Positions 15,320 through 24,680 of a stretch of DNA of 64,000 nucleotides are shown here, one piece after another. Made by a program: the position numbers and the translations under genes. Each line of letters starts with the position of its first letter. Within the stretch, counting starts at the first letter, position 1. Source of the stretch: an uncultured Clostridia bacterium. Lineage in GTDB: Bacteria > Bacillota > Clostridia > TANB77 > CAG-508. The DNA lies in NCBI GenBank assembly GCA_944392485.1, contig CALXWO010000003.1:1-64000 (forward strand). The letters run 5' to 3'. Under the pieces are notes generated by a model. It ran no database searches and was not told the origin of the DNA. It saw nothing but the letters and a program-made list of their open reading frames with translations.

Positions 15320-17155
15320 TTAATCTCCTTTATAATAGCTTCCTACTGAATAAACCACACAAATAGAATTAAAACTCATGTTAGTATTTTCTTTATTTTC
15401 AACATATAAAGAAAAGAAAGAAAGTTTTTTAGCTTTCTTTCTTATCATCGTTGTTTTCGGATATGTAGAATTTGTATAGATTTTAGTTAGAACTTGCTTA
15501 TCTCCTTTTTTTAATCTATAACCTATTGTTAACTCTGAATTTGTTGGATTGCTCGATAATGAAACTCTTTTTATATTCTTTTTATGTGATGGACTATTTA
15601 AATCTAATATAATTGAGTTCCATTCTGCTTCTACATTATCCGCATTATCCTTAAATCTATCTTTATCGTTATTGTCTCTAAATTTGCATATATTACCGTA
15701 TTTGTCGCCAAAATATAGTTCATTATTCCATACAAACCATACTCGCACAGGCAAGTTAATCCAATAAAACCATTCATATTGATAGTTACTATACCTACTA
15801 TTATTGTTAGTACTTTTAAATCTACTATCAGCAACATAAACATGGTCGTTTATAGCTAGATAATATTTCCCATCATTTACTATACCAATTGCCTTTTCCA
15901 AATTTTCTTCTTGTTTTAATTTACTATCTATATAATAACTTCTGTGATATACAAATCTTTCATCTGTTAAAGTTGCAGTATTTAATGCAAATATACCATT
16001 TTTAGTTAATATTAAAGGTTCATTTATTAAAACATCATGTGCATATTGTGATATATTTCCTCCTCCTTTTGTGCTTCCCTCTAAAGGAAAAGCTTCTACT
16101 CCATTATATGTTCCATATCCAATATAGAAAATCGTGCTATCTGTATCTGATACATTTTTTAATACTGCTAATTTACCATTATTTAATTTTGCAATCCCTG
16201 TAATTGGAGATACTTCTAATCCTATTTTTATTACATTTTCAACTGGAATATATGTTATATCTTCTATATGAGAATACATAACAATATTTGCATAATCTTG
16301 ATTTCCAGAAAGAAATACCCTATTGTTTGCTCCCGCATAGCCATATACATTCATTATAGTACATTTATTTACTTGAGATTTGTTTGCTGGACTTGATATT
16401 TTATACTTAATTCTTACATTATCTCTTCCATCAACAGGAGATTTTCCTATCACTTGTTTAAAAATTACTTGTCCTAATCCAGCATCAACAGTATAGTCTT
16501 TATCTTTTTCTTTGAGTTCCCACTCTGCTTCATCATTCATTATTTCTACTGTTTCTACACTGCTAATATTTGTTGCATCTAACTGATATTTTGTATCTTC
16601 TTCATTGCTTGTAAATAAATTTATTCTTGAATCTTGTAATAAGTTCACTTGTTCATAAATTTGGCTTGCTAACCCATTTGGAGCTCTTGCTATTTGAGTA
16701 GTTGGAATATATCCTATTTCGTCCAAATATTTAACTTTGTTATCATTCTCTAACAAATCATATACTATTGCTCTCTTACCATCTAATATTAGTAATTTAG
16801 AATTTATTATAGCTCCTTGAGATATTTTATCGTCTAACCCAGTAAGTATTTCTGTATAACTGCTAAAATCAGTTTTCATTTCATAAAGTTTTGTCCCGCA
16901 ATGCACAACAAAATATTCTCCATTTACTGTATCTACATTCCAAACTCCATTTATATTAGCTTTTTCTCCTAAAAAAGCTAATACTTTGTATCCATTTCTT
17001 TTTTCAATTGTTCCATTGTTATTTATGAAATTATATCCTCTCGGACTTCTCCTTCTATCTATATCAGTTATAGAAGATGAAAAATCAACGCCCAAAAATC
17101 CAGACAAATTAGATTCATATATAGCTGGAGAAGAAGGAACGCTAAAATTTGCCAT
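15320..17155 (-). CDS. Tail hub/stabilisation protein (podovirus tubular-B-like)
   Basis: The 611-aa product begins with a conserved-looking segment (GFLGVDFSSSITDIDRRRSPRGYNF and KRNGYKVLAF) and continues as repeated beta-strand blades (GVWNVDTVNGEYFVVHCG, NDGKYYLAINDHVYVAD). This is the propeller-like architecture of podovirus tail tubular or hub proteins. No tape-measure or tail-tube gene is present in the late operon, which supports a short-tailed phage. It lies between the head-tail adaptor and the tail fibre. Confidence 0.72.
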   Translation of the reverse strand: MANFSVPSSPAIYESNLSGFLGVDFSSSITDIDRRRSPRGYNFINNNGTIEKRNGYKVLAFLGEKANINGVWNVDTVNGEYFVVHCGTKLYEMKTDFSSYTEILTGLDDKISQGAIINSKLLILDGKRAIVYDLLENDNKVKYLDEIGYIPTTQIARAPNGLASQIYEQVNLLQDSRINLFTSNEEDTKYQLDATNISSVETVEIMNDEAEWELKEKDKDYTVDAGLGQVIFKQVIGKSPVDGRDNVRIKYKISSPANKSQVNKCTIMNVYGYAGANNRVFLSGNQDYANIVMYSHIEDITYIPVENVIKIGLEVSPITGIAKLNNGKLAVLKNVSDTDSTIFYIGYGTYNGVEAFPLEGSTKGGGNISQYAHDVLINEPLILTKNGIFALNTATLTDERFVYHRSYYIDSKLKQEENLEKAIGIVNDGKYYLAINDHVYVADSRFKSTNNNSRYSNYQYEWFYWINLPVRVWFVWNNELYFGDKYGNICKFRDNNDKDRFKDNADNVEAEWNSIILDLNSPSHKKNIKRVSLSSNPTNSELTIGYRLKKGDKQVLTKIYTNSTYPKTTMIRKKAKKLSFFSLYVENKENTNMSFNSICVVYSVGSYYKGD

Positions 17156-17156
17156 A

Positions 17157-17588
17157 TTAATATACCTCTTTTATACTTTCTTGATTTTCTACATTAAAAT
17201 ATAAATTCTGTAAGCCTACTTCAAATTCATTTCTATATGCCGTAGCTTGAGAAATATCGTCATCTTTATATAATTGACTCGCTATATAAAGCGGAATTAA
17301 CACGCATGCATCTTCCGTTAACTCTATTTCTTCATCAATAGGAGTATCTAAAGAAATATGTTTTACAGTCGTTTTATCATATTTCTTTGTTTCTTCGTTG
17401 TATTTATAAGTATTCATTGCATAAGGCTTTATTAATTCTATTGCTTCATTGCACACTGCAGGCATTGCACTTAAATACCATTTACAGTCGTCATCTTCTT
17501 TTAATTCTTCTATATCTTCTACACTTATTGGTTCATCTTTTGCAAACATTTTTTCTAACGAACTTTTTTGAATCTCTCCCCAAGTCAT
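17157..17588 (-). CDS. Head-tail adaptor/connector protein
   Basis: This 143-aa protein is mainly helical and begins MTWGEIQKSSLEKMF. A central LIPLYIASQLYKDDDISQATAYRNEFEVGLQNLY segment (about residues 97-130) is typical of gp6/gp15-like connector proteins that bind beneath the portal. It lies two genes after the capsid and directly before the tail hub protein, the usual adaptor position. Exact family not certain. Confidence 0.68.
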   Translation of the reverse strand: MTWGEIQKSSLEKMFAKDEPISVEDIEELKEDDDCKWYLSAMPAVCNEAIELIKPYAMNTYKYNEETKKYDKTTVKHISLDTPIDEEIELTEDACVLIPLYIASQLYKDDDISQATAYRNEFEVGLQNLYFNVENQESIKEVY

Positions 17589-17646
17589 AATGAATCTCCT
17601 TTCACTTTTGCTAGAGTCGAACTAGCTTTCCCCTTAAAGTGATAAA

Positions 17647-17671
17647 AATAGAGGAGTATTACCCCTCTATT
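17647..17671 (-). terminator. Attenuator/terminator overlapping a stop codon
   Basis: AATAGAGG and CCTCTATT form a perfect 8-bp stem followed by T-rich sequence on the minus strand. The hairpin includes the stop codon of the 17659 gene. Confidence 0.65.
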
Positions 17672-17922
17672 ACATAACCTGCTATAACTAATCTATCGTA
17701 TACATCTTTCGATACAGTTTGTTGCACTCCTCTTTTTATTTTTGTTTCTTTTCCATTTATAGTAACTTTTACTGTATCATTTTTTTTATTTAATGGGTCA
17801 ACGGGAATAGCAACAACTTTAACCCCTGCTGATTTATTTGTGTTCTTTTCTAAATTGTTATTTTCTAATACCTTTTTATTTTCATCATTTGCCCCTGCTG
17901 ATTTATTTGTGTTCTTTGCCAT
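17659..17922 (-). CDS. Small head protein with a repeated N-terminal motif
   Basis: The start is placed at MAKNTN, which follows AGGAGGTG; three earlier in-frame codons lack a better site. The 87-aa product has two copies of NTNKSAG (residues 3-9 and about 28-34) and a small beta domain (VKVTINGKETKIKRGVQQTVSKDVYDRLVIAGY). Its position directly after the capsid gene suggests a head decoration or completion protein. No family firmly recognised. Confidence 0.6.
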   Translation of the reverse strand: MAKNTNKSAGANDENKKVLENNNLEKNTNKSAGVKVVAIPVDPLNKKNDTVKVTINGKETKIKRGVQQTVSKDVYDRLVIAGYVIEG

Positions 17923-17946
17923 AATTGGCACCTCCTTTTAAAAATA

Positions 17947-17970
17947 TTAGAGGCTCAGAAGAGCCTCTAA
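17947..17970 (-). terminator. Terminator after the major capsid gene
   Basis: TTAGAGGCTC and GAGCCTCTAA form a perfect 10-bp stem with a 4-base loop, followed by a T-rich stretch on the minus strand. It probably sets capsid mRNA level relative to later tail genes. Confidence 0.75.
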
Positions 17971-17976
17971 ATAAAA

Positions 17977-18924
17977 CTATTCTGTTACTGCGCACTCAAA
18001 ACTTATTAAAGCATCTGGTTGCAATATTTCACATGTAAATGGTAATTTCCATCCTACTGAACCTCTTTGATTTAATGGGTCATCTGTTCCTGCAGATCCT
18101 AACTGCTTAACTATAATGTCTGGTTTTCCTCCTCCATTTTCTAGGTCTACAGCTCCATAACTATTTTTTCCATAAAATAAAGCTCTGTGTACTTGTAATT
18201 CAGATTCTCCTGCAACTGGCTCAAATGCTGTTGCTTCCATAAATCTAAATCCATGCATTTTACCAATTTCCCCTTTTAGCATTTGTTCTGGTTTAGCATA
18301 TTTTGCAACATCTTGCCAAGCTGGATCATTAGTTAAATCATATGTCATATCTGGATCTATAACTGCATGGAAATATCCATCACTAAATTTTCTCGCATTT
18401 TTCTTTTTAAGTTGTCTTCTTAGTTTCTTAACATCATTTCCAGTAATAATATCTGTTTTTACTAAAGTTGCTCTTGATGTTTTAGAACCTGCAAACATTA
18501 CATTAGTTCCACTGAAAAGTTTTTCAGCTAAAGCCAATTCCACAGATAAAGCTGCTTGTTCTCCGCATAATTCAGAAGCCTCTGTTACAACAGGGTCTAT
18601 TCCTGTCATTTGTAACATATCTGTTGTTATTACATAGTCCCCATATTGTTTTAATATAGCTTCAATTTGTGTTACATCTAAATCTCTTCCATCTGGTGTT
18701 TTACCTTCTGTTAAAGGCGTTGTTACAGCTGGTAAAGAATTAAATTTTCTCCAATTTGTAGTTCTTCCTTGGTTTCTAGGCAGCTTCTTTTTCATTGCAT
18801 CATTATATAAAAACAATTCTGGTAATAATCTTTCTAATAAAGCTCTTATATAAAATTTTTTATCTTCAGGAGCTAATTGATTTAATCCCTCTCCTGATGT
18901 CATACTATTTAAATTTGTAGGCAT
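17977..18924 (-). CDS. Major capsid protein, N4-gp56 type
   Basis: The 315-aa protein resembles the N4-gp56 capsid family: an N-terminal arm with DKKFYIRALLERLLPELFLY, then KKLPRNQGRTTNWRKFNSLP. TEGKTPDGRDLDVTQIEAILKQYGDYV and a C-terminal beta domain with GSVGWKLPFTCEILQPDALI follow. It forms the icosahedral shell. It sits between the scaffold and small head protein genes, as expected, and is flanked by terminators on both sides. Confidence 0.88.
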   Translation of the reverse strand: MPTNLNSMTSGEGLNQLAPEDKKFYIRALLERLLPELFLYNDAMKKKLPRNQGRTTNWRKFNSLPAVTTPLTEGKTPDGRDLDVTQIEAILKQYGDYVITTDMLQMTGIDPVVTEASELCGEQAALSVELALAEKLFSGTNVMFAGSKTSRATLVKTDIITGNDVKKLRRQLKKKNARKFSDGYFHAVIDPDMTYDLTNDPAWQDVAKYAKPEQMLKGEIGKMHGFRFMEATAFEPVAGESELQVHRALFYGKNSYGAVDLENGGGKPDIIVKQLGSAGTDDPLNQRGSVGWKLPFTCEILQPDALISFECAVTE

Positions 18925-18954
18925 ATTACATCACTATCCTTTCATAAAAAACAA

Positions 18955-18978
18955 GATAGCTCTGTCTACTAAGCTATC
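18955..18978 (-). terminator. Terminator after the scaffold gene
   Basis: GATAGCT and AGCTATC arms on the minus strand form a stem followed by TTGTTTTTT. The hairpin begins inside the last codons of the scaffold gene. Confidence 0.65.
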
Positions 18979-19798
18979 TCATTTCGCCATTTTTGGCTTT
19001 TTCTAAATATTTTTTAAATTGCTCTTTTGACATAGTCTCCCAGTTCAATTCTTTAGTTTCTCCATCTTCTAATGCTCCAGGAGTAGTCGTATTATTTGCT
19101 ACAATTTGTTTAGCTGTTTCTACAGATTTTTTTTCATACTTGCCTATAAGTTTTTGATAGTCCTCATATATTTGTGATAAAGGTAATTTCCCTATTTTTC
19201 CACTTGCAAATAAATTAAAATCTTCATCTTTAGTAAGCTCTTGTAGCTTTTCTGATGAGTATTTTTCCAAAAAATTATTAGTATCTTCTTCATACCATTG
19301 TTTTTGTTTTAATTCCTCATCTTCTTTTATTTTTCTTTCCGCTTCTGCTCTAGCCTTTTGTTTCTGTAGTTCTCTGTATCCATCAATGGGATCTTTTCCT
19401 TTAGAATCTAGCTCATACATCTCGAGATATTCTTCTACATCGTAATTATCTCTTATTTCCTGGCCTGTATAAGGATTTTGCTTTCCTATATAAGACTGCA
19501 CTTTCCCTTGTTTTAAACCTTGTTCATAAGCTTCTTTTCTAGCCTGCTCTATCTTTATTTCAGCTTCTTTTTCAGCTTTAATTCTAGCAATTCTATACTT
19601 TGAATTTTCTTCATCTGTTTGAACTTCTTTCGTTTCTTCTTGAGCTTCTTCGGAAACTTGTTTTGTAGCTTCTATTGAGGTTTCTTTTTGATTTTCCTCA
19701 TTTCCATTTACTACATTTTCATTAACAGTACTTTCAACTGTTTCTTCTTGGTCAGCGACTTCAAGATTGTTTGCGCTTTCAACTACTTCTTCTTCCAT
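18974..19798 (-). CDS. Capsid scaffolding protein
   Basis: The 274-aa product is very acidic at the N-terminus (MEEEVVESANNLEVADQEE). It has a long central coiled coil rich in Glu, Lys, Gln and Ala (KAEKEAEIKIEQARKEAYEQ) and ends in a small basic helix (MSKEQFKKYLEKAKNGEMR). This composition and its position between portal and capsid are those of a scaffold that directs procapsid assembly and binds capsid through its C-terminal helix. Confidence 0.8.
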   Translation of the reverse strand: MEEEVVESANNLEVADQEETVESTVNENVVNGNEENQKETSIEATKQVSEEAQEETKEVQTDEENSKYRIARIKAEKEAEIKIEQARKEAYEQGLKQGKVQSYIGKQNPYTGQEIRDNYDVEEYLEMYELDSKGKDPIDGYRELQKQKARAEAERKIKEDEELKQKQWYEEDTNNFLEKYSSEKLQELTKDEDFNLFASGKIGKLPLSQIYEDYQKLIGKYEKKSVETAKQIVANNTTTPGALEDGETKELNWETMSKEQFKKYLEKAKNGEMR

Positions 19799-19855
19799 AA
19801 ATAATTCCTTTCTGCTTTGGATTTTTGCGCTATTCCTGCGAATTTATATAAAAAA

Positions 19856-19880
19856 TAACTTTATTTTATCAATAAAGTTA
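19856..19880 (-). terminator. Terminator after the portal gene
   Basis: TAACTTTATT and AATAAAGTTA form a perfect 10-bp stem with a 5-base loop. On the minus strand it is followed by TTTTTTAT. Confidence 0.75.
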
Positions 19881-19884
19881 CTAC

Positions 19885-21645
19885 TTATATCATATTTTGT
19901 TGTGTCTGTCCTACTGGAGCTGGTGTATCCGCTTGTTGTATTATTGCCATCACATACTCTAATATTTGCGGGTTTTGTGCAATCTTTTGGCTTATCTCAG
20001 GAGGCAACAATTGTTTTTTTCTTATTTCTTTTAGTTGTGCTTTAAATGGCATTGCTGTATCTGGATATAATTCTATGTAATCATCAAATGTTATATCTCC
20101 TCGTTGCAATGCACTTTCTAATAAATTAATACTTAAGCTTTCTGAGTATGCGCTTCCTGCTCCTACATCTATTGTTGTTTCAAAATCTACATCTTGGTAT
20201 TGACTTCCGTTAAATATATTTGTTTCCTTATTGTTATCATCCTCTAATACATAAGGTACATCAAATCTATAATATGCTTTAAAAAATTGCTCCCATACTC
20301 TAGCAATTTTTTCATGCGTTCTCCAAAATCTTTTTTGCATATCTTCAATAGGTACTTTTGCTTGTGTTTGCAATGCTACTATAGCACTACCACTCATATT
20401 TGCTCCTAGTGCTTCTCCATTAGCCACCTCTGTTGCACCTGTTACTACTCTTGTCACTTCTAACAATTTATCTGCTATTGATAATGGAGTACTACTAAAC
20501 GATGGAGGGTTTAAATATCTTATTCCATCAAATCCTGGGCTATAATCTGTTATAACTTCTCCTGGTGCATTAGTTAATTGTTTTCCTTGCAATGCCCTAG
20601 GTCTTAACAACACTTTAGGAAATCCCATATTTTGGCTTGCCATTTGCATCATTGCATAATTAAAATTTATCGACTTCTGTACAGCTATTAACTGTTCAGC
20701 TTCTCCTATTCCATATATAGATTTCTCCCTCTCGTCATAAGAAGATACAATAACAGGATACAACCTAATTTTAAATGGATCTATCTCTGGCCTATCTTGT
20801 CCTATATCTTCATCATCTTCGTTTGTTTTGCCTTCTTCATTTATATTTAACTTAATTTTCTTTGCGTCAGGAGTAAGTGGCGTCTCGTCTTGAACAATCA
20901 TATTTTGTGTACTCTTTGTATAGTACACTTCTCCATTTTTTCTAAAATATCTAGTTAGAACTGTTGCATATTCTTCTCCGTCCTGTTCTTCTCCGTCATA
21001 ATTTTTTTCAACGTCATCATCTGGAACTATTAATTCTAACTCTGTTTTAGATACACCATTTTTTTCTGCTATTTTTTTTAAGGTATCTACATTTTCTCTA
21101 CTCTGTATTATTATCCATTTTTGTTTTTGCTCATCTTTTTGTTTTGGATTGGCAAATACTACGCTTAAACAATCTATTATTTGTCCATTTAGTCCTCCAT
21201 CAAATTTTGCCATTCCTGTTTTCTTTTCTGTATCCCAAAAATAATGATATATATAAGTTCCTTTTTTTAATCCATCTGCAATAGCTTGATTATCTAAATC
21301 TTCTTGTTTTATCTCTTTGTTAATATGTTTAGCAAAATTAGTAAAAGAAGTCGCTCCTTGTGTAGCAACTTCCCCTTCTTCTGCATTATATATTAACGGT
21401 TTATAAATCATAGATATTTTACTTGATAATATGTTTGCTTTTTTACCATTTATTATAAACTTTACAATATTTATAACTGGTCTTGGCATATTTTTTGTCC
21501 TTTCAGTTGCTACTGGCCATTGTCTACCTTCATAAAAATCTACACATTGTTCACAAGTTTCTTTTAAGTGTAGTTTGTTTTGATATTCTAGTCCATTTTG
21601 CCAATCGCCCCATATTTTTTTAGCAATTTCTTCTCTACTTGACAT
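19885..21645 (-). CDS. Portal protein, P22-type
   Basis: This 586-aa protein has the layout of P22-like portals. An N-terminal domain (EQCVDFYEGRQWP) leads to a middle crown/wing region with PEIDPFKIRLYPVIVSSYDEREKSIYG and a helical stem around NFNYAMMQMASQNMG. The EATEVANGEALGANMSGSAI segment (with TGATEVANGEALG) and a Gln-rich C-terminus follow. It forms the dodecameric DNA gate at one capsid vertex and docks the terminase. Placement after terminase and before scaffold is canonical. Confidence 0.85.
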   Translation of the reverse strand: MSSREEIAKKIWGDWQNGLEYQNKLHLKETCEQCVDFYEGRQWPVATERTKNMPRPVINIVKFIINGKKANILSSKISMIYKPLIYNAEEGEVATQGATSFTNFAKHINKEIKQEDLDNQAIADGLKKGTYIYHYFWDTEKKTGMAKFDGGLNGQIIDCLSVVFANPKQKDEQKQKWIIIQSRENVDTLKKIAEKNGVSKTELELIVPDDDVEKNYDGEEQDGEEYATVLTRYFRKNGEVYYTKSTQNMIVQDETPLTPDAKKIKLNINEEGKTNEDDEDIGQDRPEIDPFKIRLYPVIVSSYDEREKSIYGIGEAEQLIAVQKSINFNYAMMQMASQNMGFPKVLLRPRALQGKQLTNAPGEVITDYSPGFDGIRYLNPPSFSSTPLSIADKLLEVTRVVTGATEVANGEALGANMSGSAIVALQTQAKVPIEDMQKRFWRTHEKIARVWEQFFKAYYRFDVPYVLEDDNNKETNIFNGSQYQDVDFETTIDVGAGSAYSESLSINLLESALQRGDITFDDYIELYPDTAMPFKAQLKEIRKKQLLPPEISQKIAQNPQILEYVMAIIQQADTPAPVGQTQQNMI

Positions 21646-21647
21646 TA

Positions 21648-21881
21648 TTAATCTCCTTTCTGAGTTTCTTTTCCTGTCACGTATTCATTATATATATCTT
21701 CTTGATTTATTCCTTTATTTTTAGGTCCATTTAACCATTCATTAAATATTTCTATTTGCTTATTGCTTTCATTTTCTTCTTCATCTTTCTTTATCTGTTC
21801 TTTTCTATTTTCTAATAACTTAGGTAACACATATGGCACTATTCCCAATATATAACCTATTACAACTGCTACTAATATCAT
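21648..21881 (-). CDS. Small membrane protein between terminase and portal genes
   Basis: The 77-aa product starts with one hydrophobic helix (LVAVVIGYILGIVPYVLPKLL) followed by a charged tail with FNEWLNGPKNKGINQEDIYNEY. It is translationally close to both neighbours (stop 3 bp before the portal start). No family is recognised. A virion or assembly role is only suggested by position. Confidence 0.6.
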   Translation of the reverse strand: MILVAVVIGYILGIVPYVLPKLLENRKEQIKKDEEENESNKQIEIFNEWLNGPKNKGINQEDIYNEYVTGKETQKGD

Positions 21882-21890
21882 TTTGCCTCC

Positions 21891-23240
21891 TTACCACCAA
21901 ATCTCATTATCTGGCTCATCTACTTGCAATTCAAAAGGTAATTCTTGTTTTTTTGAAACTAAAATAGGCTCTTGTGTCCAATAAACACAAAAGCCTCTAA
22001 TTGCATCTGGTCCATGAGTCAACTCGTGGGGTTCGTTTGCCACATCTCCTATTCTTTTATCATCGTGCTGTAATTGTGGCAAGCATCGTATTAAGTTTTT
22101 GCAAGTACTAAATATTTTTAATCTTGCTGTATCCTTTCCTTGTTCATCTTTGAATACTTTTAGCCATTCTTTCATTTGTAACCAACCTTGTATTCTATCA
22201 TTGTTTGTTTTATATAAAAATATATTTCCTTCTGCAAATATATCTGCCGTACTTTTGCCTGTCTCCTTATGCTTATTCCACATATCAGGTGGAGCTAGAT
22301 ATATATATATTTCTTCATTAGTCATTGATTTTATCTTATCCCTTGCCTGCGATACGAGTAAATTACTTTCATACACTTCTCTAAATACATAAGCATTGTT
22401 ATTGTAATCTACGGCTATCCAATAACCCGCCAACATATCTAGCCCATAATCCATTACAAAATATACATACCAGTCTTTCGGTATTTCAAATGGTTCTATA
22501 ACATGAACACTTCTTTTAAACTCAGTAAAAAATTGTCCTTCAAATATATCCCAATCGCCATAAAGCATTGCTTTTTTTCTGTCTTCTGGTAAACTCTCAA
22601 GTGCTTTTACGTAATCAGGATCGTTTTTCATAATATATTCATTTTCATATACTAATGCTGGTATAAATTTATAATCTTCAGGATTTTCATTGTCTGTATA
22701 ATCTTTATCAATAAATAATCTTTTTACCCATACATGTCCTACTCCACCAGGGTTACATGTAAGATACATTCTTGGTTTAATTTGCTTTTTACATTGTCCT
22801 GATAGTCTATTACATTCTTTTAAACAATTAAACTGAAATTCTGTAAAATGTGTTGCCTCTTCAATAAAAATTGCCTCATATGCTTGTCCTTGATATTGAA
22901 GAACATCAGCTTCAGTATCGCAATATCCTAATACAATTCTGCTACTATTAGAAAAAGTAAATATCTTATCTTGCGTATTCCATGTGGCTACTTTATCCTT
23001 CTGTTTACTTCTTAATTCCTGTTGTAGTGGTAAAACATGGTTTTTATATAGTTCAGGATAAGTTCTTCTTAATAATAATATTTGTATACCTGGATAATAT
23101 AAAGCTAGTAAAATTGCTTTTATTCTAGCAACAAATGATTTTCCTCCTCCTCTAGCTCCGCCATAACAAGTATATTTTGCTTTACTCTTACAGAACTCTT
23201 CTTGTTTAGGATATAAACTTGGAACATTATATTCTGTCAT
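21891..23240 (-). CDS. terL: Terminase large subunit
   Basis: The 449-aa motor has Walker A CYGGARGGGKSF near residue 26, Walker B AIFIEEATHF near residue 130, and a C-terminal RNase H-like nuclease with acidic residues in YVYFVMDYGLDM and the late HGPDAIRGF segment. It translocates DNA into the procapsid and cuts concatemers. Its start overlaps the end of the small subunit gene by 4 bp. Confidence 0.93.
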   Translation of the reverse strand: MTEYNVPSLYPKQEEFCKSKAKYTCYGGARGGGKSFVARIKAILLALYYPGIQILLLRRTYPELYKNHVLPLQQELRSKQKDKVATWNTQDKIFTFSNSSRIVLGYCDTEADVLQYQGQAYEAIFIEEATHFTEFQFNCLKECNRLSGQCKKQIKPRMYLTCNPGGVGHVWVKRLFIDKDYTDNENPEDYKFIPALVYENEYIMKNDPDYVKALESLPEDRKKAMLYGDWDIFEGQFFTEFKRSVHVIEPFEIPKDWYVYFVMDYGLDMLAGYWIAVDYNNNAYVFREVYESNLLVSQARDKIKSMTNEEIYIYLAPPDMWNKHKETGKSTADIFAEGNIFLYKTNNDRIQGWLQMKEWLKVFKDEQGKDTARLKIFSTCKNLIRCLPQLQHDDKRIGDVANEPHELTHGPDAIRGFCVYWTQEPILVSKKQELPFELQVDEPDNEIWW

Positions 23241-23740
23241 TGCGCTAATTCCTCTACTTTTTTATCCATTTTTATATTTATATCTGTATTAACTGTACTT
23301 TTACCTTCAGCAAGGTTTCTTTTATCATACATTGTTCCTATAGCCGTTGTTATTTCAGATAAATTATTTAGTTGCATTTTCGCTATTTTGTTTACAATTG
23401 CTCTCTTTTGAGTCTCATTAAAATCTTTTTTATCCATTTCCCACACTTTATCTATTATTTCTTCTAGTTCATCTTGACTATTTAGTGCTGTATCTAACCT
23501 CTTTTCTAATAATTGACTTGCCTTGTTTATGATTCTTGTAGCATTTTCTACAAACTCTTCTTTTTTTTCTATGCATAGTTTTGTAAATTCTTCTTTATCT
23601 TTATTTTCCTTATATATCTTTTCTACAGTTTTTACAGGTATATCTAACTGCCTAGATGTTTCATTAAAATTGTTTGTAGAAAACATTGATATCATTATTT
23701 TATATATGGTTTCATTGTCCGTTTTCTTTCCTCTCGCCAT
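23237..23740 (-). CDS. terS: Terminase small subunit
   Basis: The start is MARGKKTDN at 23740, five bases after GAGGTG; an upstream in-frame extension lacks a ribosome binding site. The 167-aa product has an N-terminal helix-turn-helix (NNFNETSRQLDIPVKTVEKIYKENK) for packaging-site recognition. A helical middle (oligomerisation, NATRIINKASQLLEKRLDTAL) and a C-terminal segment that would bind TerL follow. It overlaps terL by ATGA-type coupling. Confidence 0.82.
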   Translation of the reverse strand: MARGKKTDNETIYKIMISMFSTNNFNETSRQLDIPVKTVEKIYKENKDKEEFTKLCIEKKEEFVENATRIINKASQLLEKRLDTALNSQDELEEIIDKVWEMDKKDFNETQKRAIVNKIAKMQLNNLSEITTAIGTMYDKRNLAEGKSTVNTDINIKMDKKVEELAQ

Positions 23741-23750
23741 ATTGTCACCT

Positions 23751-24026
23751 CTATTCCTCTTTATCACCTTTACTAAAACTACTGCATTTCTGATATATTT
23801 CTTTTTCTTTGTCAATAACAGCCTGCACTTTACCTTTGCAGTTGTTTACACATTCACAGCAAGCATTATCTTTATTTAGTCTTAACTTGTTTCCACATTT
23901 GCTGCATTTGTAAACATTAGTGCTTGTTTCTTGCTTTATTAATATATAGTTGTGTTCACATCCGACACATCTTAGCTGTTCTGGACATTCTTTGCATTTG
24001 AATACGAGACATAGTTCATTTACCAT
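23751..24026 (-). CDS. Multi-zinc-finger phage protein
   Basis: The start is MVNELCLVF at 24026 with a GGAAAAAGG site; an upstream start would span a terminator hairpin. The 91-aa product contains five CxxC-type pairs (CKEC, CVGC, CSKC, CCEC, CKGK region), so it likely binds two or more zinc ions. It opens the packaging module before terS. It may be a transcription or packaging accessory protein; no family recognised. Confidence 0.62.
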   Translation of the reverse strand: MVNELCLVFKCKECPEQLRCVGCEHNYILIKQETSTNVYKCSKCGNKLRLNKDNACCECVNNCKGKVQAVIDKEKEIYQKCSSFSKGDKEE

Positions 24027-24063
24027 TTTTCCTTTTTCCTTCGTTTTAAATTGCATACAAAAA

Positions 24064-24083
24064 GAGCAGCCATTAGACTGCTC
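24064..24083 (-). terminator. Terminator before the packaging genes
   Basis: GAGCAG and CTGCTC with flanking GG/CC pairs form a hairpin followed by TTTTTG on the minus strand, just after the first late gene. Confidence 0.7.
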
Positions 24084-24095
24084 CCTTTGCATAGG

Positions 24096-24329
24096 TTACT
24101 TGTCGTTTGCATGAGGACCTTTTACGCCTTGTGCACCGCTCTTCGGACTGTAAAAGGTATGAGAACCTTCATAGTCTTTAGAGTTCATCTGGTTTACATT
24201 CACGTCACGACTACCCTTAACTCCAGAGTAGTTGCTCCATGAATATCCATCAGAATCTGTGCGCTTTGTGCCGTCACTCGTGCTGTGGCAAGAAGCTAAA
24301 TTAGCTTTGTTGTTATTGTCCCAAGACAT
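24096..24329 (-). CDS. Small Ser/Asn/Gly-rich phage protein
   Basis: The start MSWDNNNK at 24329 follows GGAG by eight bases. The 77-aa product is low in hydrophobic residues and rich in Ser, Asn, Gly and Lys (ASCHSTSDGTKRTDSDGYSW, later KSGAQGVKGPHANDK), so it is probably disordered. It is the first gene after the late promoter and is followed by a terminator. Function unknown. Confidence 0.55.
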   Translation of the reverse strand: MSWDNNNKANLASCHSTSDGTKRTDSDGYSWSNYSGVKGSRDVNVNQMNSKDYEGSHTFYSPKSGAQGVKGPHANDK

Positions 24330-24378
24330 ATACAACACTCCTATTAAATTACTCGTCTATTTCTAGACTGTAATTAGT

Positions 24379-24407
24379 ATTTTATCATTTTATGTACACT
24401 TTGTCAA
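24379..24407 (-). promoter_or_regulatory. Promoter of the late (packaging/structural) operon
   Basis: TTGACA (24402-24407) and TAAAAT (24379-24384) on the minus strand are 17 bp apart, 50 bp upstream of the first late gene. The ArpU-like regulator gene lies just upstream and is the natural activator candidate. Confidence 0.68.
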
Positions 24408-24447
24408 TATTTACCAATCATTTTTATTTCAAATTCAGTAATTTAAA

Positions 24448-24471
24448 AAGAGCTAGATTTCTCTAACTCTT
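24448..24471 (-). terminator. Terminator at the end of the early operon
   Basis: AAGAGTTAGA and TCTAGCTCTT (one G-T pair) form a stem followed by TTTAAA on the minus strand, right after the 24483 gene. It separates early from late transcription. Confidence 0.7.
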
Positions 24472-24482
24472 AATATTTATAT

Positions 24483-24680
24483 CTAATCTTCATTATTTAT
24501 ATTAATCGTTCCGCATTGTGGACATTTAGATTTTGCTTTCAATTTATTATCTATACCTATTATATCATAGTACGCTTCATTACTTTTTAATGCTATTTCA
24601 ACAATTACTTGTCCTGTGTTAGGATGTTTTTTTCTATAAGCATTATAATTATTTCCACATTTTACACATTCAACTTTCAT
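24483..24680 (-). CDS. Zinc-ribbon protein
   Basis: The start MKVECVKCGNNY at 24680 follows GGAGGTG at good spacing. The 65-aa product has an N-terminal VECVKCG and a C-terminal KCPQCGTINI pair, making one four-cysteine zinc ribbon around a short beta domain. It is the last gene before the late promoter. Nucleic-acid binding is likely but not shown. Confidence 0.68.
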   Translation of the reverse strand: MKVECVKCGNNYNAYRKKHPNTGQVIVEIALKSNEAYYDIIGIDNKLKAKSKCPQCGTININNED